Source: Petaurus breviceps papuanus (lineage: Eukaryota; Chordata; Mammalia; Diprotodontia; Petauridae). Taken from it: 64,000 nucleotides of DNA. Made by a program: the position numbers and the translations under genes. Where the stretch lies: the NCBI GenBank assembly GCA_028583685.1, contig JAMXIF010001253.1, positions 83,668,212 to 83,732,211 on the forward strand. Reading direction: 5' to 3'. Shown here in pieces: positions 1 to 12,234 of this stretch (the first letter of the stretch is position 1; every line of letters starts with the position of its first letter). The notes below the pieces were generated by a model. It did not search any database. It worked only from the letters and a program-made list of their open reading frames with translations, and was not told the origin of the DNA.

Positions 1-1499
1 CATTTTCTCAACAAAGGTTTTTGGAATATCTTAGACCACAATAATCCTTCTGTCTTCTGAATTTCTGTAAGTAGTTAATGTCTGTACCATCACTTGACTT
101 TTATATTCCACAATTTTATGTGTATTTGTCTTCTCTACCCAACCAGTCATGAATAATTGGGGATAAGTGACTGACGTCTTTAATGGTGCCTTGCAAATCA
201 TTGATTCTCAATGAATATTGATTGATTTTTCTCTTCAATGACCTTATTATCATCCTTATTACCTATGAAAGTCAAGAAAGTAAAATAGCCTAGAAGTATA
301 CATAAGAATTCAATTGGTTGGTGTTGCCAACTATATTTAAATATAAATTGTACTCTACATAGATACATTTGTTGCAGAAGGTCTTTTCTGATTACCTGGA
401 TTTTGGGTGTGTAGATGGATGGGTCCTATACTATCTGAATACATAAGGTTGTAATGTACTTTACCAAATTCCAGTGTCTCTCATCTAGTATACCTACCAG
501 GCATTTTTACTCTAGATCAGGGAACTCAAAAAGATAATGTTATTTACTGGATAATCTCCCTACAACAAAATGAATTTATATTTTATTTCAGTAGTAATTG
601 AGCATTTTGTTTTCATTATAGGGTTTTGGTAAACATTTCAAAGTCACATTCAAATGAACATATTTACAAAGGAGACTAATAATTGTTGATAGAAAACATT
701 TATAAATATTGGAGGATTTAAGCATATGTGGTGCTAATAATATGGACATATCTATGTAAACTATGAAAAATAAAAGGAAAAGAAGAATAAACAATTCCAC
801 TACCACTTTACCACAAATAATATTCATGAATGTACTGAAATGGGTTTTCTACCTAATAGGCAGGGTCTAGAATCTGATCACTTAAATATAAGCCTATAAC
901 AGATTATATGTCTAAACAAATTAGACTCAAATAAAATGGAAAGAAAAGTTCACAATAGAGGACAAAACAAGAATAAAGGAGCTCATAAGCAAAGAGAGAG
1001 GAATTCATAAAGGTATTAAAATGTTAAAAAAGAAACATTTAACAAATTTCAAGAGTAGTTTATGTAAAATACAGAATTTATCAAAAGAGGGCTTTTGCTT
1101 GGATATTGTAGAATTCGCCTCTGAAGAAATCATATTCCTAGAGAATTAACGCAGGATAACAAGAGAACTATAATGGCAGTGTTTCAGAACCTGTCACTTT
1201 GCCCAACTGGTTGGAGTAGCATAAACATTCATAGGCTGTTGTGATGGGAAAGACTACATTATGTAATAATAGTTTTATAGGGAGCCAAGTTGAGATCTAA
1301 ATGGCTATCCTATCATCCACAACAACATTTATATTCTATGCTAACTATATTTATAATATTCTCTCTGATTTGGGGGATGCGCAGACCTGTTTCAACTGGA
1401 AGTGTTACATTCTTTTATAGTCTTTGAAGCTCTCTGAAAAGAAGAAAGGTGCTATACAAAATAGTATTATTAATCATCTTTGTTTTAAATGGATGTTTC
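1..1499. other. Downstream flank, no gene recognised
   Basis: AT-rich sequence downstream of CCDC148. The stretch near 170-235 resembles the tail of an L2/MIR-type element (cttgcaaatcattgattc ... aatgaatattgattga). I see no coding region or structured RNA. Confidence 0.5.
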
Positions 1500-2716
1500 T
1501 CAGTCTTATACAGCAGCTTTTAATTAATCTGAACTCAATTTTTCATTTTTATCCCAAAGCTAACAGGTTCACTCCTCTCCCCCCCCCAATTATTTTGACT
1601 TTTTTAATTTTTTTCTTGAGGTTGCAGGAAGTCATTAGCTTCCATGTAATTAATTCTAATTTTTAAAGAATTCTTTTCATCATCAGTATCATTCTGTAAC
1701 TTTTGTTTTAAACCATTTGGACAATTCTGCTTCTTAAGGAGTTATTTTCTTTTTCTTTCCTCTTTGATGAATTTTGTTTTTTTAAGAAGCTATTTTCTTC
1801 AGTACTTTTTGGGTCTGTTAATTATGTCTTCAGAACTTTCTGGCATTGCTCTCATTTCTTCTCCAAATTTTTCCTTTGTTGTTCTTATCTGATTTTAAAA
1901 ATATTTTTTGTCACTCTTTGTTTCTTTCTTTAGCTCTTCTAGGAATTCTTGTTGGGCTTGTGTTCAATCTGCATTTTTTTTCTTTGAGGTTTTGCTTATA
2001 GATGTTTTCTATGTCACTGGCTCCTGAGTTTGTGTCTTGAGCTTCCCTGTCACCACAGTAGCTTTTTATAGTCAGGTTCTTTTGTTGTTGATATTTGCTC
2101 ATTTATCCAGCTTATTTCTTGACTTCAGACTTCGGAGTTGGGCTCACCTCTGTCCAAAGCTTAATGCTCTTTTGCACTGCTGTTTTCACAGCTAGTTCTA
2201 GGAGTCTATCAGGTTTTGGTACTTCCAAGGTGGTATGATCTGGGAAAGGTATGGTCACTGATCTTCTGGTCTACACTATGAGCCTTATCCAGGTAGGTCC
2301 TGCTTCCTTGCAACTACAAGCACCAGCATACCTCTGTGATGCAGAACTGGGTAATAAGGAACAGAAATGCCAAAGGGAACTTGGTCCTGTGCCAGGTGCT
2401 AGCACAGGAGTCCCTTGTAAGCTCTTTCTGACTGGGTATCCAATCCCTTTTCTATCTCTGGGTGGTGAAAGCTCCTGGTACTACTATTGCTCCTGTTGCT
2501 GCTGGCTCCAAGGCCCACCACTGGTATCTCTACTATACTATAACTCCTGGTCAGCCCCAATCCTGGGCTAGCAAAATGTCTCACTCTGACTTTTTGTTGG
2601 TTATACAACTTTAAATTTCTACTGGAAGGGTTATTTTTAAGTTGTTTGGAGAAGGACGTTGGGAGAGTTTGGCTAGAATGCTCCCTTTACTCTTCCATCT
2701 TGGCTCTGGCTCCTAT
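1500..2716 (-). mobile_element. L1 LINE, 5' UTR plus start of ORF1, 3' part missing
   Basis: Read on the minus strand the element starts at about 2716 with GGAGCCAGAGCCAAGATGG, the typical start of a marsupial L1 promoter/5' UTR. It then passes through a GC-richer 5' UTR and enters a coiled-coil ORF1 segment rich in E, K and N codons near 2100-1700. The sequence leaves L1 similarity near 1500, with no ORF2. The reading frame is decayed. The left boundary is approximate. Confidence 0.68.
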
Positions 2717-3377
2717 CAGTTCTCATGGGTGTTGCCACCACCCACACACCTACGATATCACTTGACAACAATGCTTTGTTATTCCAACAACAGAAATCTG
2801 GTTGTTTCCTAGAAATGAAGTCACAAAATTGTAATGTTTTTAGTTGCTATGTTTCCCTACAGAACCATTGAGATAGAGGGCATATAATTTAGAAATCTCA
2901 GAGTTCGAAACATTGTTAATTTTTTATTATTCCATCTATTTCAACAGATTTTTCTATGTTAAAATAAAGATTCCTCTAGTTGAAATGCTATTTCTAATTT
3001 CTAATTTATTCGTAAGGAATAATTTGCAAAATGAAATTGTTTGGATGATTGGTTTGCAGTAAACATGATGCGCCAAATTGGTTTCTAAATTTAGAGAAAG
3101 GTTGAGTCTCCTCCTATAATAATCAAGGGATAATAGAAGTAGTAATGATAATGAAGCTTTCATAATTAAAAAGTCAAATTCTGAAATAACAAATGGAAAT
3201 GAAGGCTAGCTGACAGCAGCTATATATTATCTAATTCTTTCCAATGGCTATTTTGTTTTGCAAAGTAATTTTGTATTCATCATATAAAATATCCATCTCA
3301 AACTATAATTTTAAATACCATATATATATATATATATCTTTCACAAATTCTACTCTTAAAGAATCTGATAAGAAAAC
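2717..3377. other. Flank / possible end of 3' UTR, nothing recognised
   Basis: AT-rich unique-looking sequence with a short (TA)n run near 3321-3338. No gene or repeat family recognised. Confidence 0.4.
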
Positions 3378-3383
3378 TTTATT
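3378..3383 (-). promoter_or_regulatory. Candidate CCDC148 polyadenylation signal
   Basis: The minus strand reads AATAAA here, about 200 nt after the TAG stop at 3585. It is the first canonical hexamer I see downstream of the stop. In AT-rich DNA the hexamer is common by chance, so the 3' UTR end is only a suggestion. Confidence 0.35.
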
Positions 3384-3584
3384 TTTTAAATATGGGGAAC
3401 AATTCAATATGTTATGAGAATCATACAAGAATTTCATTTGCAGATGAAATCACCCCACATATTAATAATTAACTATCTAAGCCATACTAAATTAAGTTTC
3501 TTTTGAAGATAGTTATTATATGAAATGCAGAATTTTATCAAAAGAGGACTCCTTCTTGTATATTATGGGACTTGTACATGAAGT

Positions 3585-3755
<171 letters not shown>

Positions 3756-3866
3756 TTAAATAAGCAACACTGAATGTCATAGTTTCCAAAGTTATACACT
3801 TTTTCTTTACAGGAGACAAAATGTTTGTACATAATCATGTTATTGTAGGTCATAATAAAATTATTT

Positions 3867-3928
3867 GCAGCTTTTTGAAAGTAAAATATTAGTGTCATGT
3901 AATATAATTCAAACTTTCAAAAAGCTGC
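3867..3928. repeat. Perfect 16-bp inverted repeat with 30-base loop
   Basis: GCAGCTTTTTGAAAGT at 3867-3882 is matched exactly by its reverse complement ACTTTCAAAAAGCTGC at 3913-3928. On the minus strand it sits in the last CCDC148 intron, about 136 bp upstream of the terminal exon's acceptor. The sequence from about 3930 to 3990 resembles the 3' half of a MIR in reverse. Confidence 0.75.
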
Positions 3929-4650
3929 CATTTAAGTAGTACTTTAAGGTTTGCAAAGCATTTTATATATGTTACCTCATTGGATCTATAAAAAATATAT
4001 GTGAATAATTTACTGTTAATTGGTTAAAGTGCCAAAGAGATGGGGGTAATACCTTCTTAGCTTCAGTTTATCCTTATGTCTAAACCTATTGACTAAAATT
4101 ATACAACATCTTACATGCAGAGGTAAAAATATATTGTCAAGCTCCAATTTCCTTCTACTCAAATCTAAGTAGGTACCAATATTTATTTAATAGATTTTCA
4201 CATAATGATTTGACAATATATAGATCATGTTTAAATAAATAATTACTATTGGAAAGAAAACAAGTCAATACAACTTGACCAACAAATTGCTGAGCTTATT
4301 TTAAGCAGGACCAGCAATGTCTCCATCAATCTGATTCTAAGTGGGAACAGACAGATGAGTAGTTCAGTTTTGTGCTTTCATTTACAGCTGATTGCACCCT
4401 ATTCTTCTTCCAGTCAGTCTATGAATGTTAAGTGCCAAGAGATACAATAAGAAGTTGACCACATATAGATGTTAGCAAATGAGGACTTTCATGTGCCCTC
4501 AAACTCCTCCCAGATAATGAAAAGGCAGTCATAAGTTTAAAGAAAAGGGACACAAAAATGAAATGATTAGTTAAATATGAAATACCTAAACCACTAATAT
4601 CATTTGTCCAGTAGAAATACAGAAAATATAGCACAATGGAAAATGTTTGA

Positions 4651-4957
4651 TTTTTTTTTTTTTAAGCAATCGGGGTTAAGTAACTTGCTCAAGGTTACAC
4701 AGACAGTTATTTCTGGGTGTGGTGCTGAGTATGTGAGCCCAGATTTGATCCCCAGGTCATCCTGACACTGGAGCCGGTGCTCCTACTGGCTGAGCCACCT
4801 GGCCACCCCTAAGCAATTGGGGTTAAGTAACTTGCTTAAGGTTACACGGCCAGGTGTTTCTGGGTGGGTGCTAAGTATCTGAGCCCAGGATTCGATCTCC
4901 AGGTCATCCCAACACTGGAGCCGGTGCTCTTACTCCCTGTGCTACCTGGCTGCCCCC
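4651..4957 (-). mobile_element. Dimeric tRNA-type SINE, copy 1
   Basis: Two head-to-tail SINE monomers lie here in reverse orientation, with a T tract (A tail) at 4651-4663. Each monomer carries its own GGGGTTAAGTAACTTGCT and CCGGTGCTC landmark. The left one spans about 4664-4806 and the right one about 4807-4957. Target-site duplications AATGTTTGATTTTT flank the whole dimer (4642-4655 and 4958-4971), so the pair inserted as one unit. The same dimer occurs at 18362-18670. Confidence 0.88.
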
Positions 4958-4971
4958 AATGTTTGATTTTT

Positions 4972-5165
4972 CAATGAAAGGTTCAGCATTCAGACACTTA
5001 CTGAATACCTACTAAGTACAAAGCACCATGCTAATGACGGGAACAGATAAAATGTACAAGGAGTCATGGTCTCTATTCTCAAGGAGCTTTTATTCTAGTA
5101 AGAGAAAAAAAAATTCATGCACATGTAATTAAAATACAAGGAAGTAAGTGATAACTAGAACTACT
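4972..5165 (-). mobile_element. L2 LINE 3' fragment
   Basis: The plus strand reads 'cttactgaatacctactaag ... caaagcaccatgctaatga ... ctcaaggagcttttattcta'. This is the reverse of the conserved L2 3' end as it appears in other L2 copies in this window, such as 51410-51540. Confidence 0.6.
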
Positions 5166-5194
5166 CTAATATTGATACTTATGAGTCCAAGTTG

Positions 5195-5990
5195 AAGGGG
5201 GATTTCCTATTAAGATAGTGAGGTCCTCCAGATGCTTCTATTTGTGGATGATATCACATCTTAGAACATCAAAAAGCTTCCTGCATGACCTCTATACTCA
5301 CTCAGAATTTGGCCTATTTAGGAACAACTAAGTGGATGAAGAATGGCAAATGTACAGATTGATATCTACTCATAAGAAAAACATAATATACATAATATAA
5401 TAATATACATGTCTACACATGCATGTTTGTACATGTATACATGAAACAGAAACTGCAAATGGAAATTGAGCTGGGCCCGGAATTTAATGGGCAGAAGAGA
5501 TGGGTTGGATTGCTTTTGTAAAATTATACAGTTCTTTTAATGACCCTAAATTGCTCCCTAAAATAAAGAACCAGTCTATAAAATAGCAACAATCACCTGG
5601 TTTTGTTGTATAGCTGCAAGTTACATAATCTCTAGAGAACTAAAAATGAGCTTTATTTAGAAGTTAACAGGAACATGGTGAGTGCGGGTGAACTGCAACA
5701 CATGACATAAACAATAAATTATGAAAGAGAGCCAATGTAAAAGATGCTACAGAAGAAATGTTTGAGCAAAAAGATGGGTTGGTCATGTGGTAAAAACAAG
5801 AGATAACAAGTGGACATCCCTTGTGCTTCATTAGGATCTTCCTAATATCAAGGAAAAACTATGGGGGCCCCAACCATTTATCTTGGTTGGCCTGCCTATG
5901 ACAAACTCATTGGAAGACAAGGACAACAGAATTGAGTAAGTAGATATGAAGGTGTTTTAATATCTATTGTCAGAGAGATTACAGATCATT
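5195..5990 (+). mobile_element. RTE-type LINE ORF2 C-terminal fragment, copy 1
   Basis: The stretch near 5230 encodes LLFVDDI, resembling the F.DD box of a reverse transcriptase. The part from 5460 to 5860 then reads like the C-terminal segment of an RTE-type element (gagctgggcccggaattta, ctccctaaaataaagaac, atctctagagaac). The last part is clearly homologous to 44660-45140. It is decayed. The clade assignment is from remembered marsupial repeats. Confidence 0.55.
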
Positions 5991-6009
5991 TGAGTAGAAG
6001 CTGCTGGAA

Positions 6010-6240
6010 GGAGCAAAGGATAAAGCATTGGACTTGGGAGTCAGGAAGACCTGAGTTCAAATCCTGACTCAGACATATTAGCTCTGCGACTCGGGGCATA
6101 AATCACTTAGTTGCTGTTTGCCTCAGTATTCTCATCTGTAAAATCAGGATAATAGCACTTACCTCCCCAGGATTATTGTGAGGATTATGTGATTTGCAAA
6201 CCTTAAAGCATGCTACAAATGTCAGCTATTACTATTACTG
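6010..6240 (+). mobile_element. MIR-class SINE
   Basis: Shows the tRNA-like head (agcattggacttgggagtca, gacctgagttcaaatcctga), the MIR core, and the tail 'cctcagtattctcatctgta ... ggattattgtgaggattatg'. Confidence 0.65.
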
Positions 6241-6879
6241 AATATTCGATTAGGTGACTAAAATTAGAAGGATTAAATTAGGGTAGTTTGAGAAGGAAGG
6301 GGAGCTGTCATAGAAGACTGAACCATGAGATAGCCATCATAAGTAGGCAAATGGTATGCCATTAACAGAAAGTCAGGTAGAACTGGTTTGGGAAAGAAAG
6401 CTGGCTTGGTTTTGGTTTTTTTTTTTTAAATGTTCTAATCCTATAAAAAAGAACATGGATAAGAGTTTTCCTCTTTTTTTTCTTTAAGGAATTAGAAGGG
6501 TTTGTAACAGGTTAAATGCAGTTGTTGAAAAAAATTGAGGCAGGGTTTAAGATATTCTTGTATACCAACAATTTTTCAAAGATATTTATCCATTCACAAG
6601 AGCCAGATATGTATGTTTTGCACATGTGTGTGGTTTACAGAACCACAGAAATTGAAAGGTGGAAAGGTCTTCAGCTACTAACTAGTCCAACCCACAAATG
6701 AAAGGAATGATCAGTTTTATTTACCTGACAAAGGGTCTCCAGCTAAACTGGAGCTGTCATTTGGAGGAAAGATTGGAGGACAGAATCATGAGTAATGGAC
6801 AGAAGCTGCAAAGAGGTCAATTTTGGCTTGATTTCAGGATCATGAACAATAATATTATAGCTGTTCAATAGTTAAATGG

Positions 6880-6990
6880 ATTGCCTAGAGAGGTGGTGTG
6901 TTCCTCCTCCTTCTCTTCTTCAGGCTAAACATGCCCAGTTCCTTCAAACGATCCTTCTTTGACAGAAACTCAAAGCCTTTACATTTTCAC
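6880..6990 (-). mobile_element. L3/CR1-like LINE fragment
   Basis: The segment 'cttcttcaggctaaacatgc' followed by 'ccttcaaacgatccttctt' resembles the reverse strand of an L3/CR1 reverse transcriptase region. It is short and diverged. Confidence 0.38.
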
Positions 6991-7344
6991 ATTTATATAT
7001 AGTGTTGGTCTTCTTTAACCCTATTAGATTATAAGATTCTCAAGAGTAGGTACTCTCTTTTTTGTTATTCTAACCAATATTTCTTAGGCATAAAATTTCT
7101 CCTGTATAATTGAATTCTTTTTAAAATTTATTTTGTTTTTAATTTATGGAATAAAACAAGCATTTCCCTAACATAGTATAAAGTTTAAAAGACTATTGCA
7201 TATAAGAATGTAAATCTATTGTGTACAACTTGCTATTCTTTTAAAATATATAATAAAGTTATCTTGTACATTTCTTTTTTTCTCTTCTCCACCAACCCTA
7301 GAGATGGCTACCATTAAACACAAATGTGTTTGTGTGCATGCAAA

Positions 7345-7413
7345 ACCATTCTCTCTCACTCTCTCTCTCTCTCTCTCATATTATATATGTATATATATAT
7401 ATGTATATATATA
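7345..7413. repeat. (CT)n followed by (TA)n microsatellite
   Basis: A run of CTCTCT is followed by alternating TA/TATG dinucleotides. The flanks 7120-7500 look like a diverged interspersed repeat (aatttatggaataaaacaag ... agttctttctctggatgcag) whose family I cannot name. Confidence 0.75.
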
Positions 7414-8544
7414 ATCAGTTCTTTCTCTGGATGCAGATAACATCTTCTTCATATGTCTTTTGTAGTTAATTTGGGTATTGATAATAGTCAAAATAGTAAA
7501 AAAAAATATGTAGTCAAAAATAGAAAAAAAAGATGTAGGAAAGCTTCATCAGTGGTTCCTTTTAAAGGATTATAAGGATTTAAAAGTAATTTCCAAATTG
7601 TGAGAAAATTGAACAAAAAGGAACTTCTTTGGTGCAGTATAGGTATATTAAACAACCAAATGTAAGTATAAAATTGTCCCTACAAGGGGAATTTGAAAGA
7701 TATATTCTTTTTTACATTCACAAAGGTAAAAAAAAAAAGTGATAGATTTGAAAATAACTTTAAGTAAATGGTTTGAGTATTAACTATTGAAATATTTTCT
7801 ATTAACTAGCATTATTATGAAATAATATACACTAATTAGGTATTACATATTGACTGCAAAGATGGTTCAAACTACACTATTCAAATTCCCAAACACAATT
7901 TACAGCATAAGATACTTTCTCTTCTTCAGAGACCTGAATAGGATTCCTAACAACTGGGGTAAGTTCATTTGCAGGGAGGATTGAATCTAAGGTATAAAAT
8001 ATGTGCTTGGCTGAGGTAAATGTGTGACAGAGGTCATGAGTGTTGAAAAGGCTGAAGAGGTGGGAAACAAGGTTATTTGAAAAAGTAATGAGACAGGGTC
8101 AGGAAAAAGATTGTGATCCAGCTACTGAACTTATCAAATAGGAGAGGAAACTACCTGGAGTCCATACTTGATAGCAACAAGGATCTGGACAGAAAGAATG
8201 GTTTTTAAAGGACTAGATGTAGTTGCTGAGTGATAGTGGACTAGAGAGGACCTAAAGTGGCAATAGGGGACAAGAAATATGCCAGCTTCTGCCATCAATT
8301 TGTGTTCTGTGGGAGAAGGCACAGCTGGGATTGGATGTCAAGACATGAGCTGCTTTCAAGAAAAAGCAAGGTTTCAGTGAGCACCACAGAGATGGAAGGA
8401 AGGTGAGCAGAAGAGAATTGGGATCATAAATTTAGAGCCAGATGGAGAAACCAGAGGTAAAGAGGAGAATGACTTTCCTAAGGTCAGACAGCTACTAAGT
8501 AGCTGAGTCAGGGGTGGTTTCTATAGGGTCAGATAATCAGTCAA
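7414..8544. other. CCDC148 intron, nothing recognised
   Basis: Unique-looking purine-rich sequence. 8460-8520 has a faint MIR3-like stretch (ttcctaaggtcagacagcta). No gene seen. Confidence 0.4.
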
Positions 8545-9170
8545 CAAGGAATTATACAGCTATTACTACATACCAAGAACTGTACTAAGTTTAGTACTTA
8601 GGACTAGTACTAAGAACTTCAGATACAGATAAAAGCAAAAAGTTAATTTTTAAAAGGGGACATAATATGCAAATAACTACATACATATGTGTGCACAGAC
8701 TCATACACATATGCATATGTATGTAGGCATATACCTACATGGATACATGCATGTATGTTGTGATAGATACATACATACATGCACATACAACACATACAGA
8801 GCAGATGAAGGTGGTCTGAAGGGTAATACTAATATGTATTAGCTGCCTGGGGGTGGAAAGCCTAGGAAAGACCTCCTGCAAAAGTTGGAAATGAAGTTGA
8901 GTCTTGAAGGAAGCCAAGGAATCTAAGAGGCAGAGGTGAGGGGGAAGAGCATTCCAGGCATCAGAGACAGCAAGTTCAAAGGCACAGAGATTGAAGATAG
9001 AGTTTCAAACTGGAGGAACTATAAGTCGGCCAGTTCGACATGGAGCAGAGTAAGGTATGAGAAGGCTAGAAAGACAGGAAGAGTGTAATGGAAACGGAGG
9101 CAGAGGAAGATAGGGAATGTGTAGTGATAGCTGACTGCACTACTTGAGGTGAAGGAATGGGAGAGAAATA
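8545..9170 (-). mobile_element. L2 LINE fragment with internal simple repeat
   Basis: 8545-8640 resembles the reversed L2 3' end. 8840-9170 carries the reversed L2 signature 'ttgagtcttgaaggaagcc', 'gggaagagcattccaggca' and 'ttcaaaggcacagaga'. A TACATA-type low-complexity block (8682-8795) interrupts them. Confidence 0.55.
8682..8795. repeat. TACATA/TACA low-complexity block
   Basis: Imperfect tetra- and hexanucleotide repeats of the TACATA / CATG type. Confidence 0.65.
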
Positions 9171-9547
9171 GTATGCCACCCTGAATTTTCTCTTAGGGGT
9201 CAATCTTTTTAGCTTATCCATGGTGACCAGCTTCTCCCCCAACACATACCCCCAAACCTATGTTCCGGAGAGAGAAGATGGAACTCTCTACTGCACTACA
9301 AGGGATGGAAGGTGGTTGGGCATAGGGACAGGAAGGACATGGACCTCAGGTCACAGCACCCCTGAGTGGGTAATAAAGAATTAGGAAGTGAGAAAGGTGG
9401 TGGGGTTAGGGGGAAGTGGGCATATTGCTTCCCTTCAACATAAAAGTATCTTGAACAGAGCCCCAACTATCCCAGGCTAGTTTGATTCTAATCACAATCA
9501 TAAGCAGCAGAGTTATGTACCCTGCTCATTCTAATTTTCTTAAATCA

Positions 9548-9712
<165 letters not shown>

Positions 9713-10541
9713 CTAACAGAACAGAAAATGGTGCTAATTAGAATATACAACAAAGCTAAATAATGCAGAAGCAAATTAGTAATCTTTAACCAATTTGTAC
9801 TAAAGCCTGAAAAGTTGATTAATGTAACAAAAATCTTGAGCAGGGGATAAAATGAAGAATAACAAAACCTATCTTAGAAATCTACAAAGCAGATTAATTT
9901 CATATTAAGGATTTCAAGACAGTAATCAATAGTTAAAAACAGGATCATGAGACCATATACTTAAAAATCTAACTTGCTTCTCTTTTTTGATGCCAGGCTA
10001 TTAGAAAACGGATAGAGAAACATCAACCCAGGGAAGGGCCGATGATAATGGGACTTAATTTTTATGTCCCTGCAAACATCTAACAAGCATCACAAAGTTT
10101 CATTTCAACATCAATGTCCTGAATATTTGGCAAAATGTGATGACTATGAAAAGCAGATGACACAGCTCTCTCATGAGCACAAACTCCTTTGGATCAATCC
10201 AGATCAGAGGAGGCTTGTTTAAACTTAAAGGGTAGTATTAAATTCAAGGGATCAGAGTATCTTTAGATTATGGCTGGACCAATTCCCATTATACCAGATC
10301 ATTAGGTAGTTTTCAGGGGGTATAGGGCACAGCTACTGTGTCTTCCCCACCTCCACTCCCACCATCACATCTCAGAAAAGTATAAAGAATCAAGGTAACT
10401 TACATGCCTCTAAGCAAATGCTCACGAGTTCCATAAAATAATCGTGGTGCATTAGTGTAAAGAAAAATGGATTTGGAGTTAGAAAATATTAGTTAAAATA
10501 ATGAGTGATACCTGTGTACCTGTGTGTGAACTCGAGCATGA
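9713..10541. other. CCDC148 intron, nothing recognised
   Basis: AT-rich intron sequence between the exon at 9572-9712 and the CT tract. No repeat family or RNA gene recognised. Confidence 0.4.
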
Positions 10542-10544
10542 GTT

Positions 10545-10580
<36 letters not shown>

Positions 10581-10642
10581 TCTGTCTCTCTCTGTCGCTC
10601 TGTCTCTGTCTCCGTCTCTCTCTCTCTATCTCTGTCTGTCTG

Positions 10643-10673
<31 letters not shown>

Positions 10674-10902
10674 GTCTCTGTCTGTCTCTCTCTGTCTGTC
10701 TCTCTGTCTCTCTCTCTCTGTCTCTGTCTCTCTCTCTATCTCTGTCTGTCTCTCTGTCTCTGTCTGTCTCTCTGTCTCTGTCTCTCTGTCTCTGTCTCTC
10801 TCNNNNNNNNNNNNNNNNNNNNNNNNNNNNNNNNNNNNNNNNNNNNNNNNNNNNNNNNNNNNNNNNNNNNNNNNNNNNNNNNNNNNNNNNNNNNNNNNNN
10901 NN

Positions 10903-10944
<42 letters not shown>
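10542..10944. repeat. (TCTC/TCTG)n microsatellite spanning an assembly gap
   Basis: About 260 bases of pyrimidine repeat built from TC and TCTG units run up to 10802, and a further (CT)n of about 42 bases follows at 10903-10944. Long open frames of Ser/Leu or Arg/Glu across it are artefacts of the repeat. Confidence 0.95.
10803..10902. other. Assembly gap of exactly 100 N
   Basis: One hundred N characters inside the CT repeat. A round 100 usually marks a gap of unknown length, so the true tract may be longer or shorter. Confidence 0.98.
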
Positions 10945-10947
<3 letters not shown>

Positions 10948-11084
10948 ACACATTGGGAAATTCACTTGAGCTCCCTGGCACTTTTTTTTATTTTCTTATT
11001 TGTAAAATGAGAGCGTTTGACCACATGGCCTCTGAGAATCATTTTGGCTCTATATCTAGGAACCTATGACTATATGACCTCTTC

Positions 11085-11282
11085 ACAGGATTGCAAAACT
11101 AAAGCTAGAAGAAACCTTAGAGGCCCTCCAGTCCAATGCCCTCATTTTAAAGATGAGGAAACTGAGGCTGAAGCAGGTTAAGTGACTTGCCCAAGGTCAC
11201 CAAGGCAAGGATCAGAGGCAGAATTTGAGCCTAATTGCTCTGACTCCAGAGTTAGTGCTTTTTCTCCTCTGCCACATTATCC
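11085..11282 (+). mobile_element. MIR3-like SINE
   Basis: Reads 'gctagaagaaaccttagagg ... tccagtccaatgccctcatt ... gatgaggaaactgaggct ... gtgacttgcccaaggtcacc', the usual MIR3 order, ending near 'ctctgccacatta'. Confidence 0.68.
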
Positions 11283-11838
11283 TCATATTGTTCTAGTTAG
11301 TTTTAAATCCTGATTTCTATGATAACTCATACCAAAAAAAAATGGCACCTTTTGGACTTTTACAGAAAGTCTCTTCTTATCAGTGAAAAAAACCAAACAA
11401 ATTCTACATAGTGAAATAATTTGAGACATCACCTAAATAATGAACTTGCTTCTCTTACTGCTTCTGAATTTACTTCAGTAGTTAAGATAGTTTTCTGCAC
11501 ATAACAATGCTTAATAAATATTTTTAATGGAATTAAAAGTCCTAATAGTATAATTATAAATATTTATGATTAATCTAGCACAACATTACTCCTACCTCCC
11601 TTTTTAATGAGCTTGCAGAAGATAAAATTATAGTCACAGACTTTAAGGTTTTGGTATCAAAGTCAGGTTTTAGAAACCCAGAACTGATCATTAAGCTATA
11701 TGTAATTATTGAAATAGAAATTATTCACCCTGAAAGTGCAAGAAGAATAATCAGTTGCTAATTTTTAGATAATTTTCATGCTGTTGTAGAAAAATACTAG
11801 ATAGTTAATCCTTCTCAATTCAAGAAAAAGGAATAATA

Positions 11839-12006
11839 GGGGCGGCTAGGTGGTGCAGTGAATAGAGCACGGCCCTGGAGTCAGGAGGATCTGAGTTCAA
11901 ATCCAGCCTCAGACACCTAACACAAAACTAGCTGTGTGACCTTGGGCAAGTCACTTAACCCCAATTGGCCTACCTTCCCCCATCCAAAAAGCAAAAAAAA
12001 AAAAAA
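11839..12006 (+). mobile_element. Marsupial tRNA-derived SINE, short type
   Basis: Full-length copy from GGGGCGGCTAGGTGG through the B-box-like GAGTTCAAATC to an A tail. It is flanked by an 18-bp target duplication CAAGAAAAAGGAATAATA / CAAGAAAAAGGAACAATA with one mismatch (11821-11838 and 12007-12024). Confidence 0.92.
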
Positions 12007-12234
12007 CAAGAAAAAGGAACAATAAGAAAATGACTGCTTGGAGATTTAAATATTTAGATTCAAGATTTCAAGAATTCATAAATGAATTACAATAAAATGT
12101 ATAAACTTCTTGAGCAATTAGGGATAATTTTTTGGTTTTGTATTCTAAGCAATTAGCACATTTCTTTGTGAAATGTAGGTGCTTCATAAATGTTTATTAA
12201 AATGAATGCTATTTTATAACATTCCCCAGGAACC

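Noticed and set aside
10489-11010. Long open frames of Ser/Leu and of Arg/Glu on both strands
   Set aside because: They are translations of the CT/CTG microsatellite and run through 100 N. They carry no coding signal.
11839-12006. tRNA gene suggested by the A/B-box-like head
   Set aside because: The sequence is a SINE with an A tail and target duplication and does not keep a cloverleaf.
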